Below, one piece after another: positions 15,101 through 28,506 of a stretch of DNA of 64,000 nt. Within the stretch, counting starts at the first letter, position 1; the number at the start of each line of letters is the position of its first letter. Source of the DNA: Hybos culiciformis (Eukaryota; Arthropoda; Insecta; Diptera; Hybotidae); contig OZ023274.1 of assembly GCA_964007475.1 (NCBI GenBank), positions 91,845,213-91,909,212 on the forward strand, given 5' to 3'. Position numbers and translations under genes: made by a program. The notes below the pieces were generated by a model, which did no database searches, had not been told where the DNA came from, and saw only the letters and a program-made list of their open reading frames with translations.

Positions 15101-15142
15101 ACGATCGAACTCCAACGATCGAACTCAAACGATCGAACTCGA
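15101..15142. repeat. Three tandem 14-bp units ACGATCGAACTC(C/A/G)A
   Basis: The units are 15101-15114, 15115-15128 and 15129-15142 and differ only at position 13. Each contains the palindrome CGATCG. GC content is well above the surroundings. The repeat could be a minisatellite or a clustered binding site. Confidence 0.8.
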
Positions 15143-15301
15143 CCAACGAACGGTTGAACTATAGGAATCCTATCGAAATGAGTACATAATCTTTTTTTTG
15201 CTTTATGTCTTTGAAAAAAGGAATAAAAAATTAAAATTGCCGTAAAATTAAATGAAATATTTATTATTATTTGTAATAATTTTCCTAATAAAAATAAAAC
15301 C

Positions 15302-15306
<5 letters not shown>

Positions 15307-15334
<28 letters not shown>
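15307..15334. repeat. (AT)14 microsatellite
   Basis: Pure AT dinucleotide repeat in the intron, about 330 bp before the splice acceptor of the next exon. Confidence 0.95.
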
Positions 15335-15337
<3 letters not shown>

Positions 15338-15661
15338 CTAAATTAAAATTAAAATTGATGATGCGATTGATATTTTTACAATAAATTTCATATGTGCATT
15401 GAATAATAAATTTTATTATTATTAGAGTGTATTAAGTTTAATTAAGACTTCTTGTTTAACTGGATTGTCATATTATATACGCACAAAGCAGATTAATTGA
15501 GGTCATCAGTTAGTAGCTTGGCGTATTAACATTTTAATATATTTAGATTTTTTTAAAGTAATAATTATTATTGTCGTCACTCCAATAATGATCAACATTT
15601 TTATAACACCAATTTAAAATTTAATTAACTAATAAATTTTGAATTTTTTGCTTATTTTCAG

Positions 15662-16286
15662 ACACAAGCATTGGCATTAACAAGATCAAAATCACCACCT
15701 GTTGTACTAAAAAAAGAACGTTCTTTATCACCTATCAGCTCACCAATAAATCAAACTTTAATTACAAATCGGCATGATTCGTTGTCCGAAAAAATTACAA
15801 ATAATCAAGAAGATTCAATAAGTCCACGTCGATATAGTAACAGCGCTGGAGTCAATTGTATTAGCGCAACAGGAAATACAAATACAAATATTCCATCACA
15901 TAATTCGTCTCCAATACGTAGTGGCGGTGGTGAAAGTATAACAAATTCAATTTCCAGTCGAAATACACCTACACAAAGAGATCAGCAGCAGCAAAATTTA
16001 CATTTGCATTTACAGCAACAACAGCAACATCAACAGCAAATCCATCAGCAACAACAACAGCAACAGCAGCAGCAACAGCAGCAACAACAGCAACATCAAC
16101 AACAACACACTACTCAGCAAAATTTAGCGCAAAATATTTCAATATCTAATCCCAAACGCGGAACTCCGCTAGCAATACTTGAGAATGGATTGGGTGGTTG
16201 CCAAATTCAAGGAAATATTGGAATTGATAAAATATCATCTTCACCTATTATCGATAGAAAAGAATTCGATTTCGCCAAAGTTAATG
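15662..16286 (+). CDS. dve: Internal coding exon of a dve-like compass homeobox gene (Ser/Pro- and Gln-rich N-terminal region, long isoform)
   Basis: This 625-nt exon encodes 208 codons plus one base. It begins Thr-Gln-Ala-Leu-Ala-Leu-Thr-Arg-Ser-Lys. Its acceptor is TTATTTTCAG at 15652-15661 and its donor is GTAAGT at 16287. No ATG lies in frame before an upstream stop, so the 5' end enters in phase 0 from an unseen exon. The exit is phase 1 and joins in frame to the CMP-domain exon at 58275. The first part is rich in SP motifs (KSPP, LSPISSP, ISPRR, SSPIRS). Next comes a Gln/His run (15983 to about 16120, CAG/CAA repeats), then a more complex block around PKRGTPLAILENGLGGC that looks constrained. 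No DNA-binding domain is present here. The region is probably disordered and regulatory. Assignment to dve rests on phase compatibility, strand and position upstream of the CMP exons. Membership in the same transcript is inference; that it is a coding exon is nearly certain. Confidence 0.75.
15983..16120 (+). repeat. CAG/CAA trinucleotide repeat encoding Gln-rich tract
   Basis: Mixed CAG and CAA codons with a few CAT/CAC (His) and one ATC interruption encode about 45 residues, mostly Gln. The codon mixture suggests an established tract rather than a freshly expanded pure CAG array. Confidence 0.95.
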
Positions 16287-19200
16287 GTAAGTTATTAATA
16301 ACCTTATTTTTGCTAGTTTTTTATGTAAATTTAAGAATTATTACAAATTGAAATTAATATATATGGTGGCATCAACTTCAGATCGCGAAATGTTATAAAA
16401 ATCATTATTTTAAGTGAATTACAAATTACTGATCAGTTACCACTTCTAGCCAAACTGAAATTGAAATATTTATTAAGTTATAGAACCAAATTGTAAGAGT
16501 GTATCTAATAAAAATTTAAGTGAAAGTGGTTTAAATTTTTCCCTCCATTCATATCCAAATATTCAGTTTTAATCACACAAATTTAAATATAAATTCTATA
16601 AAAATAAGTAGATGAGAGCCTTGTTCCCTGTTTTCACCTTAAGTAAACACTTGCAGGAATTATAAAATAATTTCCTAAAGTTATTATGAAAAATTTATAA
16701 TTCTAATCATTTGAATACATTATTAATATACGTAAGTATCTAAACATAACAAAATAAAAAAAAGTTTTCAATAGGCCTTCATCACATAAATCATTTCATA
16801 GCATACAAAAAAAAAAATTATATCTCATAGGAATTAAATCTTTGAAAATTTATTACTTTATGGTCAAATTATTCACATTTCAATCATATATGATATAATT
16901 AAAGTTTCAAAGATCTATTATACTTTGTTTACATTTATAAATAATTTTCTTTCAGATTGAATAAATGCGTTTCATAATTCATAATGCCGCATAAAAGAAT
17001 TTAAATCCAATGAATCCTTATAAAATTTCACGCATTCGATTCTTTCCTTCAATAGAAGAAGTACATATAAAATTTTCTCTTTTAAAATTGATTTCATATA
17101 TACAAAGATTTGAATAATATTTAAAATTTTTCATATTTTCCTTTAAAATTCATATTTAAGTACTATACTAAATGTATCATACACAAAACAGAATTATAAT
17201 CTACTAAAATATAACAAGTATATATACAGAATAAATTTGTAACAAATTACATTTCAATATAAAGCACTTGTATGACATGAGTACAATCTTAATTTTATAA
17301 CTTCATAATTATATAGTTATTAATCATTCTATAATTTCTTTATTCTACGAATCGAATGAATAAATTTCAAGACTTAAGGGAATTGTGATTGCGGAAGCTA
17401 AATAACTTCAACAATTAAATAAATTGCATTATGGGAATTCAATTATTATAACTTTAACCAATCGAACGGCCAAACTTGATGAAAGCGTTTGAAGAAGAAA
17501 GAAAAGTCAAAATATATATTTATCTCGGTATTCAAAGAAAGTTTGCCGGATGGATTATCCTGTTTTTTTATTTATGTCATTCTTATGAACTTTATTTTCA
17601 AATCAAGTCGTGTATAAATGCATCCATTGAATGAAATGAAATATTCATTCATTGTGATCCTATTGAAATTATTATACAAAACTTGTGTTGCAAATTAATT
17701 TAAAAATAGAAATTACTCACTAAATATTTTCTACTAAGTTTTCAGAATATATTCAAAAATTACTTTATCACTTTCTAAAAAAAATAATTAAAAATAATCA
17801 ACACAATATTTGAAAAATACCATAATTTTCAGTTACCCTTTGTATTTTAAGCTTAACCCGGTTACAATTTTGTCTCATTCAAACTTTAATTATATCTATA
17901 GTCAAGAACGTACTGAAACTTAGAGATCAACATCCTTACACGCATCTAATTAACTTAAATAAGGAGGAATTTTAGTTAAATTAAAGGGGTTGAAAACTTA
18001 ATAACATTTTAAACTTAATAATAAACACTAATCCTTTTTTGAGAATTTGTTAGAGCACTACTACGATTATAGTCAGAATACTTCTACGAGTGTTGATGTT
18101 GAAACCTCGGCTAAGATATAGAAGTATTAGTTTTTTTTTAATTAATCAGCAAACGAACTTAATTCAAGTGAACAAATCAAAAAATTGACAAATTGAAAAA
18201 TTCTGACCGAAGAACACCGAATCTATAGCAATATCACTACACCATGACGGTGACGGTAATTTAAACATTTATTCCTGTTCATACACAATATTGCCTTTTT
18301 GTTTTTCTAAAACAAAATGTTTATCGGGACAATAAATGCATCAAAGAACAAATTTAAATTACATATCTCTTGCACCAATTGAATTTATGAAAATCCTTTG
18401 AATTCTGTTTTTTTTTTTTTCATATTTAAATCTTCTACTTTGCATACAAAAATATGTCATTGTGTAGTTTTTTGGCTAAAAATACTAAGTTTACTCTAAA
18501 ACTGAAAACACTTTATTTAAGGATAGATTTCCGTGGATGAATGAAAATACATGGTGGGAAATATACACATAATATAATAAATGCCTAGTAGTTTTATCGA
18601 CATTCACAGTAATTCATATTGATTTATCTTTTTAGTATTAAAATGAAATAAATGCATTTTAAATATTTTCAATTTAAGTGTTCAGAATATCTGAAATTGG
18701 TCTATTTTATAAATCCTACCAATCTGAGAATTGAATTGTACCTCAATTCTCAAATTAATGTAATGAAAACATATATTTATATCGGGATGATGTATTTAAA
18801 GAAAAATATTTATTATCGAATATCTTTTAAATTTTATTAATTGTTAAAATTTAAAATGCAAAAATTAAATCATGAATGGATTGATGTTGAATTGACTTTA
18901 AATGTACCATGTAAAAAACTCAAAATATTTATGATAACAACTGCCAAATTTATAAGCATAGTATAAAATTTCTGTAACATAATTAACTCATAAAAGTATT
19001 GAATACATATAAAAATTGAGAATTTTTCTTAAGATTAAAATAATTACGTTTATATTAAAATGATAGCAATTCTAAAACATTTCGCTTATAAATGTTCCAA
19101 CTAAAAATGAAGAATTTAGAAAATGATATTTTTTTTGAGAATAAATCACAGAAGTTGGAAATATGTACGCTAGATTTTAACGTTTTTTTTTTTTTTTTCT

Positions 19201-20077
19201 GTTTTTATATGTGAACAAAAAAGGATTATAAGGATACTAAAATGAACTGTAATTCTGATTAATCCTGATGGAGGTCATTTCGTATCAAATATTAAACTTC
19301 TTTTAATTCCAATATGGTTTTTCATTCAATTCTCTTAAATGTTGAATTTGGTACAAATTTTATTTGAAAAATAAAAATAAAAAAAAAATAAAAATATTGT
19401 AAAGATTTTCAATGTTTTTGGAAAAAAAATTATACTAATTCACCTTAGAAGAGGATTTATTGCTATTGGGATTAATTATACCAAAGGATTTGTCTATATT
19501 AACTACTGAACTAAGTTGAATATTTTATTATATGGAAAAAGTATAAGAAATAAAATTGTTAGTCTGAATTTAAACAGTTTAATAAATTTTTATTTTGTAT
19601 TTATTTTTCAGAAGTTTCTTGTATCTGTCTAAATTCAGTTTTATTTTATTTTGAAGTTCAATGATGAATGTATTAATCTTTTCTATAGTTTTAAGAACTT
19701 CAATTATCATCATTTTCTTATATGATTTGCAGAGGCTTTGCTGGTGCCCCAATTTGATCCGTTAAGAACGTTTTTTTTAAGGCGATCAGGCTTAATTGAT
19801 TGAATATCTTTTATATTATACTATGTTCATACCAAATGAAATATGTATCTTCTTCTTACAGATTTGTGTATATATAATAATTTTGACCAACCAATTTTAT
19901 TTTGAATCAACAATGTTAATAAATATTATTTTTAATTGAGTAATAAATATTTTTATAAATTATTTCGTCGTAGTTCATTGAAAAAAAATTGTTTAATATA
20001 AAAAACATTCTGAAAACTTGGAAAAAAAAACTTTTTTATTATTTTCGCTATTAAAAGCTTAAATAAATGCTTCTCTG

Positions 20078-20080
<3 letters not shown>

Positions 20081-20129
<49 letters not shown>
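20081..20129. repeat. (TAA)16 microsatellite
   Basis: Uninterrupted TAA repeat in the intron. The reverse frame gives a spurious poly-Ile open frame that is not a gene. Confidence 0.95.
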
Positions 20130-20566
20130 CCTTCTACATACATACAAACGTACGTGTACTATGTATTTATACATTTTTATGTACATATATAAAAGATTTT
20201 CAATTTTATAAAATCCATAATACTTATCTCCTACCAGAGCGCGTATTGGTATTATCTTCTTTCAATATAAAAAAAAAAAAAATTTAATCCATGATTTTTT
20301 TTTTATGTTATATGTATTTTTTTTTTTTTTTATATATTTAACACCTTTTGTATTACAAAATATTAATGCTAAAGCATAGTAGGAGATACATCTAGAGATA
20401 TCTACACAAAAAAACATGCTACATAAATAATTCGTGAACTTTATAGAATTAAGTTCAAAATTTTAATCCTAAAATCGATATGAAACAAACACATAGTCTA
20501 AAATACGATATTTTCTATCTATAAAATTTATAAATTTTATATGTATGAATTCTGATATCATTTTAT

Positions 20567-20609
20567 ATTATTATTATTATTATTATTACTATTATTATTA
20601 TTATTATTT
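20567..20609. repeat. (ATT)n microsatellite with one interruption
   Basis: About 14 ATT units with a single ACT interruption near 20588. Confidence 0.9.
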
Positions 20610-22906
20610 GGATGAAAAGGATTTATTTTTCTATATAGGTTCATACATGCATATATATTTTTAAAGAGGTCGCCGAAATAAATCTAAAGAAGCTAACTTT
20701 CACTTTTTGTTATCAAGGATATAACTTTTTTTTTTGTGAAATTAAATTAAGTTTATAATCTAAGATAGAAATTGAGTTGACATTAAAATTTTCTACATGT
20801 TTTTTATTTTTCAAGATTTTGATTCTGGAATTCAAACTTACGTCAAAACTATAATAATTTTGATTTGCATTAAAAAAAAAGTTAAAATATTTTTGAATCT
20901 CTGTATATTACGATTTGATTTTATCAATGTTAGATCTATTCAGTGAAATTTTATCAATTTCTACAGAAGTACTCTATGAATTGTATGCATTAAATTTTAT
21001 ACAATAATAAAAAAAAAAAACTTGATGTATTCTATATAGAATTAAAATCTAGAGGATAAAACCATTCGCGTGTTGTTGGTTCTGCCACAGGATTAAAATA
21101 GGATTTTGTTTGATAGAAAAAGTAAAATGCTTAACTAAATATGGAATTAAAGATTTTTTTGTTGTTGTTGTTGTTTTTTTTGTTCCATTATATTCCGTTC
21201 GTATACCTACGATAAATATATTTATGTATAATAAATATATTAATAAGTATATGCAAGTTTTATATATTTGTTTTTTTTTTGTAGTTTTGGATCAATGAAT
21301 TGATTTTAACTTATTAAATGAAATTTTGTGTATATTTTAATTAAAATCTAAAATAATTATTATTTTTTGTTTAGGTTTATATTTTATTCAATTTAAAATT
21401 ATAATGTCAAATATGTACTGAAGTTTAATATCTAGAATTATACATTATGCTCGTAATGTCACGCATAAACCTAATTTTGAAATAACCATATTAATGAGAA
21501 TATATTTGACATTTAATGTTTTTTCTATAGATGCATAAAATTGTTGGTATGTACTTAAAATTTGGCATGAAATAAAATTTTTTGTCACAAGTTTTGGTAT
21601 GTGGGTTTCTTATAATTAAACAACATTCAATGACGAAAAAGAGCTAAGTCAGATTAAACCATAATTTCTTTAATTATCGTTTCAATAAAAATGAAAATAA
21701 ATACATAGTTGAATTCCAAAATTTTATCATATTATTTTTTTTTAATAAATCCATAAACACATAATGCGTATGGTACACAATTGATATGTTCAATGAAATG
21801 ATCCTTTTTCGATTCGGCTCAAAGCAATATAAATATATTTAAAAAGAAGAAAAATGAAAATATCCATGCTCCAATTTATTTAAAATGAAAATAAACAAAA
21901 GTAGGATTTGCTATGGGCATATACAACGTGAAAATATTTATTAAATAAAAAAAAAAAAAATTATAGGTATTTTGTGATTTTGTCCAAACTATACGAATGT
22001 AAAATTGACGTATCGTTTTGAACATATTTTGATTAAAGTAAAAATCATATTTTGTTCATTATTAAATTTTTACTTCGAAATTTTTATTAGTCGAATTCGA
22101 AGTGATAATGTCATGAATTTAAAATTGATAGAACATTTGAGTAGTTTGAAGTTTTCGATAAAATGATACCAGTTGAATAGAAATATTTAGTTTATAGCAG
22201 TTAGTTTTGATTTCCTTAACATTAAGCCGGTTCTGATATGTTCATTAAGGATTTGATGTACTCGAGCCAGAATTTTATTTGTGATGTTATGAAAAACTCA
22301 ACGGGCCTTAAATAAGTTTTTAAATTACTTATTATACTTAAAAATGATCGAAAATTTTTATTACAATATAATTATGTATAGATAAAAAAATATATTATTC
22401 TGGTTATTATTTATAGGGATTTTAGCTATAGCCGAATTTATCTATAGAATTTATGTACAATATACAAAAATTTAAATAACTATATATTCAGTTGAAAAAT
22501 CACAGAAGCCTTATTCGTGTGAATATGGTAATTATATCTTTTTTTCAACACATATGTATTCATGTTATACCTCTACAATATTTTGTTCATATAACAATTG
22601 TGTTTTTTTTTTTTTTTGCATTCAACAGGTCTTTCAACAACTTTAATGTTTAACCCAAAAGTTTTATACATGTAATTTAAAGGACATTTTCAATTCTGTT
22701 TTTTTTTTTATGTATATAAAATATTAGGTACACATTCTACGTATGTATATAATTTTATTTATTTTTTAAATATTTCGCTTAAATAAATAAATAAATTTTT
22801 GATTTGCAAATTGTGTCATTTTATTACCTCTATATTATTTATATTATATTATATACATAACACTTTCAACATAATATACATTATGTATATGTGTTTGATT
22901 TTTTTT

Positions 22907-22910
<4 letters not shown>

Positions 22911-22980
<70 letters not shown>
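22911..22980. repeat. (TA)35 microsatellite
   Basis: This 70-bp pure TA run is the longest dinucleotide array in the window. It can extrude as a cruciform and is a likely site of length polymorphism or assembly error. Confidence 0.95.
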
Positions 22981-22989
<9 letters not shown>

Positions 22990-25593
22990 CTATGTCTGTA
23001 ATATCTACATATTTAAATATCCTAAACTTAGTCTTCTAACAAAAATATTTTCGCTATCTTTAAATCCTTTTTGATTTCTACAAAATTTCGGTTAAATTTT
23101 GTAAAAATATTCATTTCGTACAATATTGAATTCAACTATTTATCAATCTGAATATGTATATGACTAGTAATAAAAAAATATATTAGAACAGAACCTAATA
23201 AATGAAGTATAGGTCCTGTTTTCAACATTTCGGTTTAAAATATTTAAACGCAATTTTTTTTTATATATTTCTACGATCGTTCTCTGTATCAATACACCAA
23301 TTCTTTCAGCCTTGAACCAGATTGAAAACAGATTAGAGTTGAAAATACTACATGTTCTAACTAATAGTAACTAAAATAATACACATTCTAATAAAAGTAG
23401 TTGAAAGGACCAATGTACAGGGCGATCTGAGCATTCCCCGCTCGCTTCAGCCTAATCTAACCTACTAAAGAAAACATAAACAGAAATAATGAATATAATA
23501 TATCGAACGGCCTGATATTGTAAACTATATTATTATTTTTATATAAAATATTTATCTTCAATTCATATTATAATAATTTTGAAAACTAGGATATACGTTA
23601 TTATTTGTGGATATGAATAATATGGGATTTGCGGTTTGATATATCCTTTTTTTTTATGAATTTAATTTTTTATTTTGTGTGTTGTTGTTGCAGAAAAACT
23701 TATGCTCGTCTTTTAAGCATACATCATATTTTTAAATTGGTATAAATATATTTCATATAAAAAAGAAAAAAAATAAATAAATAAAAACGAAAAATATCCT
23801 GCTTTTTATTATTTTTGACGAGATAACATTAAAATATCCCTTTTCTTTATAAATATTTGAAAGATATAGCATTGAAGTTTATTCCTTTTATTCTGTAAAT
23901 CCATTCCGAAAGGATAAAAATGTATTATCTTTTTAGTTTTTTTTTTCTTTGTGCGATTGAACTTAAATGTTGAGATATTTTTTTTTTTTAGGGTATTCAG
24001 AAAGTTTATCGAAATAAACTTATATGTATAACCAAATTAAAATATCGAAATAATTTTGCGTGTTTTAATATTAAAAATTAGAATTGCATTAAGAATTCTT
24101 TAGAACTTTTCGGTAAAAAAAAGTTGTACTGGAAAATTTCACATAAGTAAAGTAAAGTAAAGTAGGAGCATTAGTAAGATCTTTTATTAGTAAGTCTTTT
24201 ACTGAGTTAACAAGTAAAATTATTTAACTTCAAAATTAAATCCTAAATTAACTATAACATTTTAAATACAATACCGCCGAAATTATAAATCAAAAAACAA
24301 ATAATCGACTTCTTATTTGTCGGTATTATTTGATACGATTATTTGGCTATATCTTCCAAAATAAATATTTTGACATTTTGTATCATTTTCTTAAAACTTG
24401 GAAAAGAAATATACACTTAGAATAAGTTGAAGATAAAATAAAGTTTTCTGCTTTAAGAGAAAATTATTTTTGATATAAGAATGTTCAGATAAATTTATTT
24501 CTTGTTTTTTTAATATAAATTATCCATATAGTGACTATAATGTCAAATTTAAGTTTTATAATAATTGAAGATTGTATAGGTGTAATTTAACTGAAGTCCT
24601 GAACCTTCGAAAGACAACAAATATGAATAATGCCTCTTGACTGTCCGTATAACTTTGTATACTTGTAACATTTTTTTTAGTGAATATAATAAAAATTTGG
24701 TAAATATCTTTGGCCGGAAGTTATCTTTTTCATATCATTTCAATAAAAATAAATCTATCAAAAATTGAGTTTTGTTAATATGTTAAATACATATTTATGA
24801 GTATTTGTGATAAGAGAATAAAGACAGAAATTTAAATATTTTATCTTTTCGGTAAACATTTATTTCGTGTCAACTTTTCCTTTTTTTTTAATTGGTTTTT
24901 TTTTTAAATATATTACAAAAGGATTTTCCAATATGAATTTTAATTGTAAATAGACCTGAATCCACAAAAATCCAATCTCAAATGTGATCGACTAAAAAAT
25001 ATAACCAAACTCTTTAGAGGACTTAAATGAAATGAATTCTGAAAATATTGGTGTTCAATTCAATTTTATCAATGAATTATATTGAAATTAAAAATATATA
25101 CTTCAGAATAATTTTCAGATTATAATTTAAAACAAAAATTAACTTGTATTTGAACTCAAATATAGATTGAACTCATCAAAACTTACTGACCGATTTAGTT
25201 TAAAAATTATATATAATGTTCTACTCCCACAGTTCCTCAAAATTATTGTTTTTTAGAAGAAAACTATGAACCCATCGAAAGATAGTAGAACATAATAAAT
25301 GAATTCGATTCAAACTATTCTAAGTTATAAGTCATTTAAAAAAAAAATTGTAAACACATAAAGCACCATAAAAATATATCTTAAATATATCTTAAATATC
25401 TCTTCTTTTTAAATGATACAAAATATCTATATTTCATAAAAACATAATATACACATTTAGATACAAACAGCAGAGGGAAAATATAATAAAAAAAAAAAAA
25501 AAAAACTAAAAGGAAAAATAAGGAATTTTTTATCCTTTTATCTGGATTTAGTATAATCTCATCAGCCGAGCTCATTCAAAAGGATAACGGATT

Positions 25594-25596
<3 letters not shown>

Positions 25597-25634
<38 letters not shown>
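25597..25634. repeat. (TA)19 microsatellite
   Basis: Pure TA dinucleotide run in the intron, followed by further TA-rich sequence. Confidence 0.9.
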
Positions 25635-25640
<6 letters not shown>

Positions 25641-28471
25641 AATTTGTACATATATACATAAATTTGAAAATATAAATTTCATAATATAATTCTCATATAC
25701 ATTTAGGATACAAATTTATTTTTCTGGTTTAGCAGACACCCTTAGGATTATTTCTACTAAAATGGAATATTTTATAATATATATAAACGAATGTATATAC
25801 TATATTATGTAAAGTGTATTCTTAATGCCAAAATTTTGCCTAAAATTTATTTTAAATGTAACTAATATAAAAAAAAAATTTGCTTAGTACTTATAGGTGA
25901 AAAAATAAATTTTTCCTCTCAAAAACTGCACTCATATCTCGTGATTTGTTTGTCTAGGAGTAGCTTTTTATGAGACGGTATATGTGGAAACATTTTTCTT
26001 CTGATGATCATGATCAGTTTTATTTATCATAAATATATGCAGTAATAAAATTGGAGTCGAAGTTCTGCTTGACATTGGACATTTTGAATAAATTAGAATC
26101 ATACAAGTTTCTGATTTCTACTAATTAGGATACTAATGACCAACCAAAAATTAGTGGGATTTTTAACCAGCATCTATAAATAATTGGTTGCCAAAAAAAA
26201 GTTCCTGTTATTTCTTGGAATCATCGATATTTTTATTAATAATGCTGAATAATTTAATTCAAAGTACCAAAAAAGAAAACCTAAATAGACCTAACAATGA
26301 TAGAAGTAATTATTACTATTTGTATAATTTGTTTTAAAAAAAAAACACAAAAATTTCTTCACCCTATTATTTTGCACCTTGTGTATTTCCTTAAAAATTT
26401 TCTTTTTTCATTTTTATTTATTTTTTTATTAACGGAAAAAGGATTTAACTGTGGGGTGTTTTTCTGATGTAAATATATCTTTAACAGAACAGAATTGTGT
26501 GTGAGTGTATTTAAAAGGATGATCTGAAAAATTTACGACTTTTCGTTGAAAAGAAATGAAAACGAGAAAAGATATTTTAATGGTAAAAAAAAAAAAATAA
26601 AACTTATCAGAGAGTGTTAAATAGCTCAGAGACACACATATATTGAGAAATTGTTAAAGGGTTTAAGATTTCAGTTTTTTTTTAAAGAAAAAAAAAATTA
26701 TTTTTTTTGTATTTTAAGTTTATCCTTTTATTTTCTTTAAAAGGGGGTTATACATGCATATATGTATGCTTATTTTGTTTTGACTTGATAGGATTTAGTT
26801 TTTTATTTTTTTTATTCTTTGCACAATATTCAAGGATATTGAATGGATTTGCGTTATCGGGCTTTTTTTTGTTTCAATTCTTTTTCTTTTTTTTTTTTTT
26901 TTTTTTTCAAATTTTACAAAAATTTTAATCTCTAAAAGGAAGTAAAAGGTTAAAGAAAAACTGATGATATTGATAGAGGACTATTGTAGGTATATACATG
27001 GTTTTTTGAATTTTATTTCAATTGATAAGAATAAAATATTCTTTGAATTATTTATGATATAGAAAATCTATGTTAATAAAATTTGAAATGTTGTATGAAT
27101 AAAGACTAGAATTTAAGTATAGGTTGAGTATTTTAAAAAAATTGTTAAAACATTGCAGAATAGTTTTTTTTTTACAATTATCGTTAAATTAAATATTTAT
27201 TTCGATGTAAAGTATATATAATGAAAATAGCATTTATTTGATTTATATGATTTAGTTATTTAAGCAAAGTATAAATTCGATATCGATATTTTTGATCTTA
27301 AAATCAATTGAAATATATTTTACTTGTTTAGATCCATGGTAACATTTTATTAAGTAGTCATCTTATATGAAACTGTCTTAGGATCAGTTTATAATTTAAA
27401 TAAATCAATAAATATATATTATATATATTTATTTTTTCTTAATAATAAATCAATGCAAATTTTTTAAATTAAATTCAAGATAAAAAGTTGGATTATGAAC
27501 TGGTTTTTTTTCCTCCAATTAAAAACCACAATAATAAATCTAAGATTTCAATTATTTTATTATTTGATGATACTTAAAAGAATGATAATAATTCAAGAGC
27601 AAAGTGAATATTATTATGAAATTGAAACCTATTTTCCAAAATGTAATTAACCCTTAAATAATTATTTTCAATTAATGTGTCCGGTTAAATTTTATTTATT
27701 CAATTTTTGTATCTAGTAAAATTTTATTTATTTTCATTTGAATTGTATACTTAATCAACTCGTTAAATAAAAATACGTTATTCTTGCGTGTTGTCGAAAC
27801 AAAAATATAAACCTATAAAATTTAATAAAGAAAATTCAATAATTAAATTAAAAAAACAAATAAAAACCTGAATGAAATATGATTAATTAACAAAAAATAA
27901 CTCTGGTCGACGAAGGGTTAAATTTATATCAATTAAATTGTAAAATTAATCAACCATATGACTGTTAATAATTTTTGTGGTGACTTTTTGAAATTGAAAT
28001 TTTAAATCACAATTACTTTGTTCTTTCAATTAAATTCTTTAAAAGTTGAAAGCAATCTTATACATATATAATTATGCATGCATGATTACATTAAATTTAT
28101 TACCTAAATTACATAATGTAAATTTTTTTTTTGTTTATACTTATTAAATTATATACTTTGTCCAAAAATTTCAATATTTTCTTACAGAATTTTGTACTTT
28201 GTCACTATCAGACGCGAGGCTTCAATATTCTTAAGTATATAATTAATTTTTTCGTGAAAATAGAATACAACTAGAATCTCGAGCCCATTTTACAACATTT
28301 TACAACATGCTATAGTTATTAATTTTATACGCTAAAAAATTAAACCCTGTCATTATAAAGTTTATTAGATCATTTTCCTTGGAAAATATCTCAATTATGT
28401 ACTTATACTTAAGGGAAAAAATTCTTAAACAAAAAGTAAATAAATTAATATAAATATCATTATAAGAATAA

Positions 28472-28505
<34 letters not shown>
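28472..28505. repeat. (AAT)n microsatellite
   Basis: About eleven AAT units in intronic sequence. Confidence 0.9.

Positions 28506-28506
<1 letters not shown>

Larger units (their letters stand above)
12982..15661. other. Noncoding stretch upstream of the Gln-rich exon
   Basis: No coding exon is seen. The stretch contains two perfect palindromes (14761-14779 and 14935-14946), a 3 x 14-bp CGATCG-containing tandem repeat (15101-15142) and an (AT)14 run (15307-15334). It ends in a pyrimidine-rich tract and a CAG splice acceptor at 15659-15661. The in-frame stop TAA at 15626-15628, with no ATG between it and the acceptor, shows that the following exon is not a first coding exon. Confidence 0.7.

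Noticed and set aside
15671..15673. TTG as a translation start for the Gln-rich exon
   Set aside because: Nuclear genes rarely start at TTG, and the in-frame codons before it run straight back to a good splice acceptor.
16287..16351. Continuation of the Gln-rich exon's frame past 16286
   Set aside because: A strong GTAAGT donor sits at 16287 and the downstream residues are intron-like. Phase 1 at the donor fits the CMP exon.
19953..20186. Minus-strand open frame with a long Ile run
   Set aside because: The Ile run is the translation of the (TAA)n microsatellite on the other strand.
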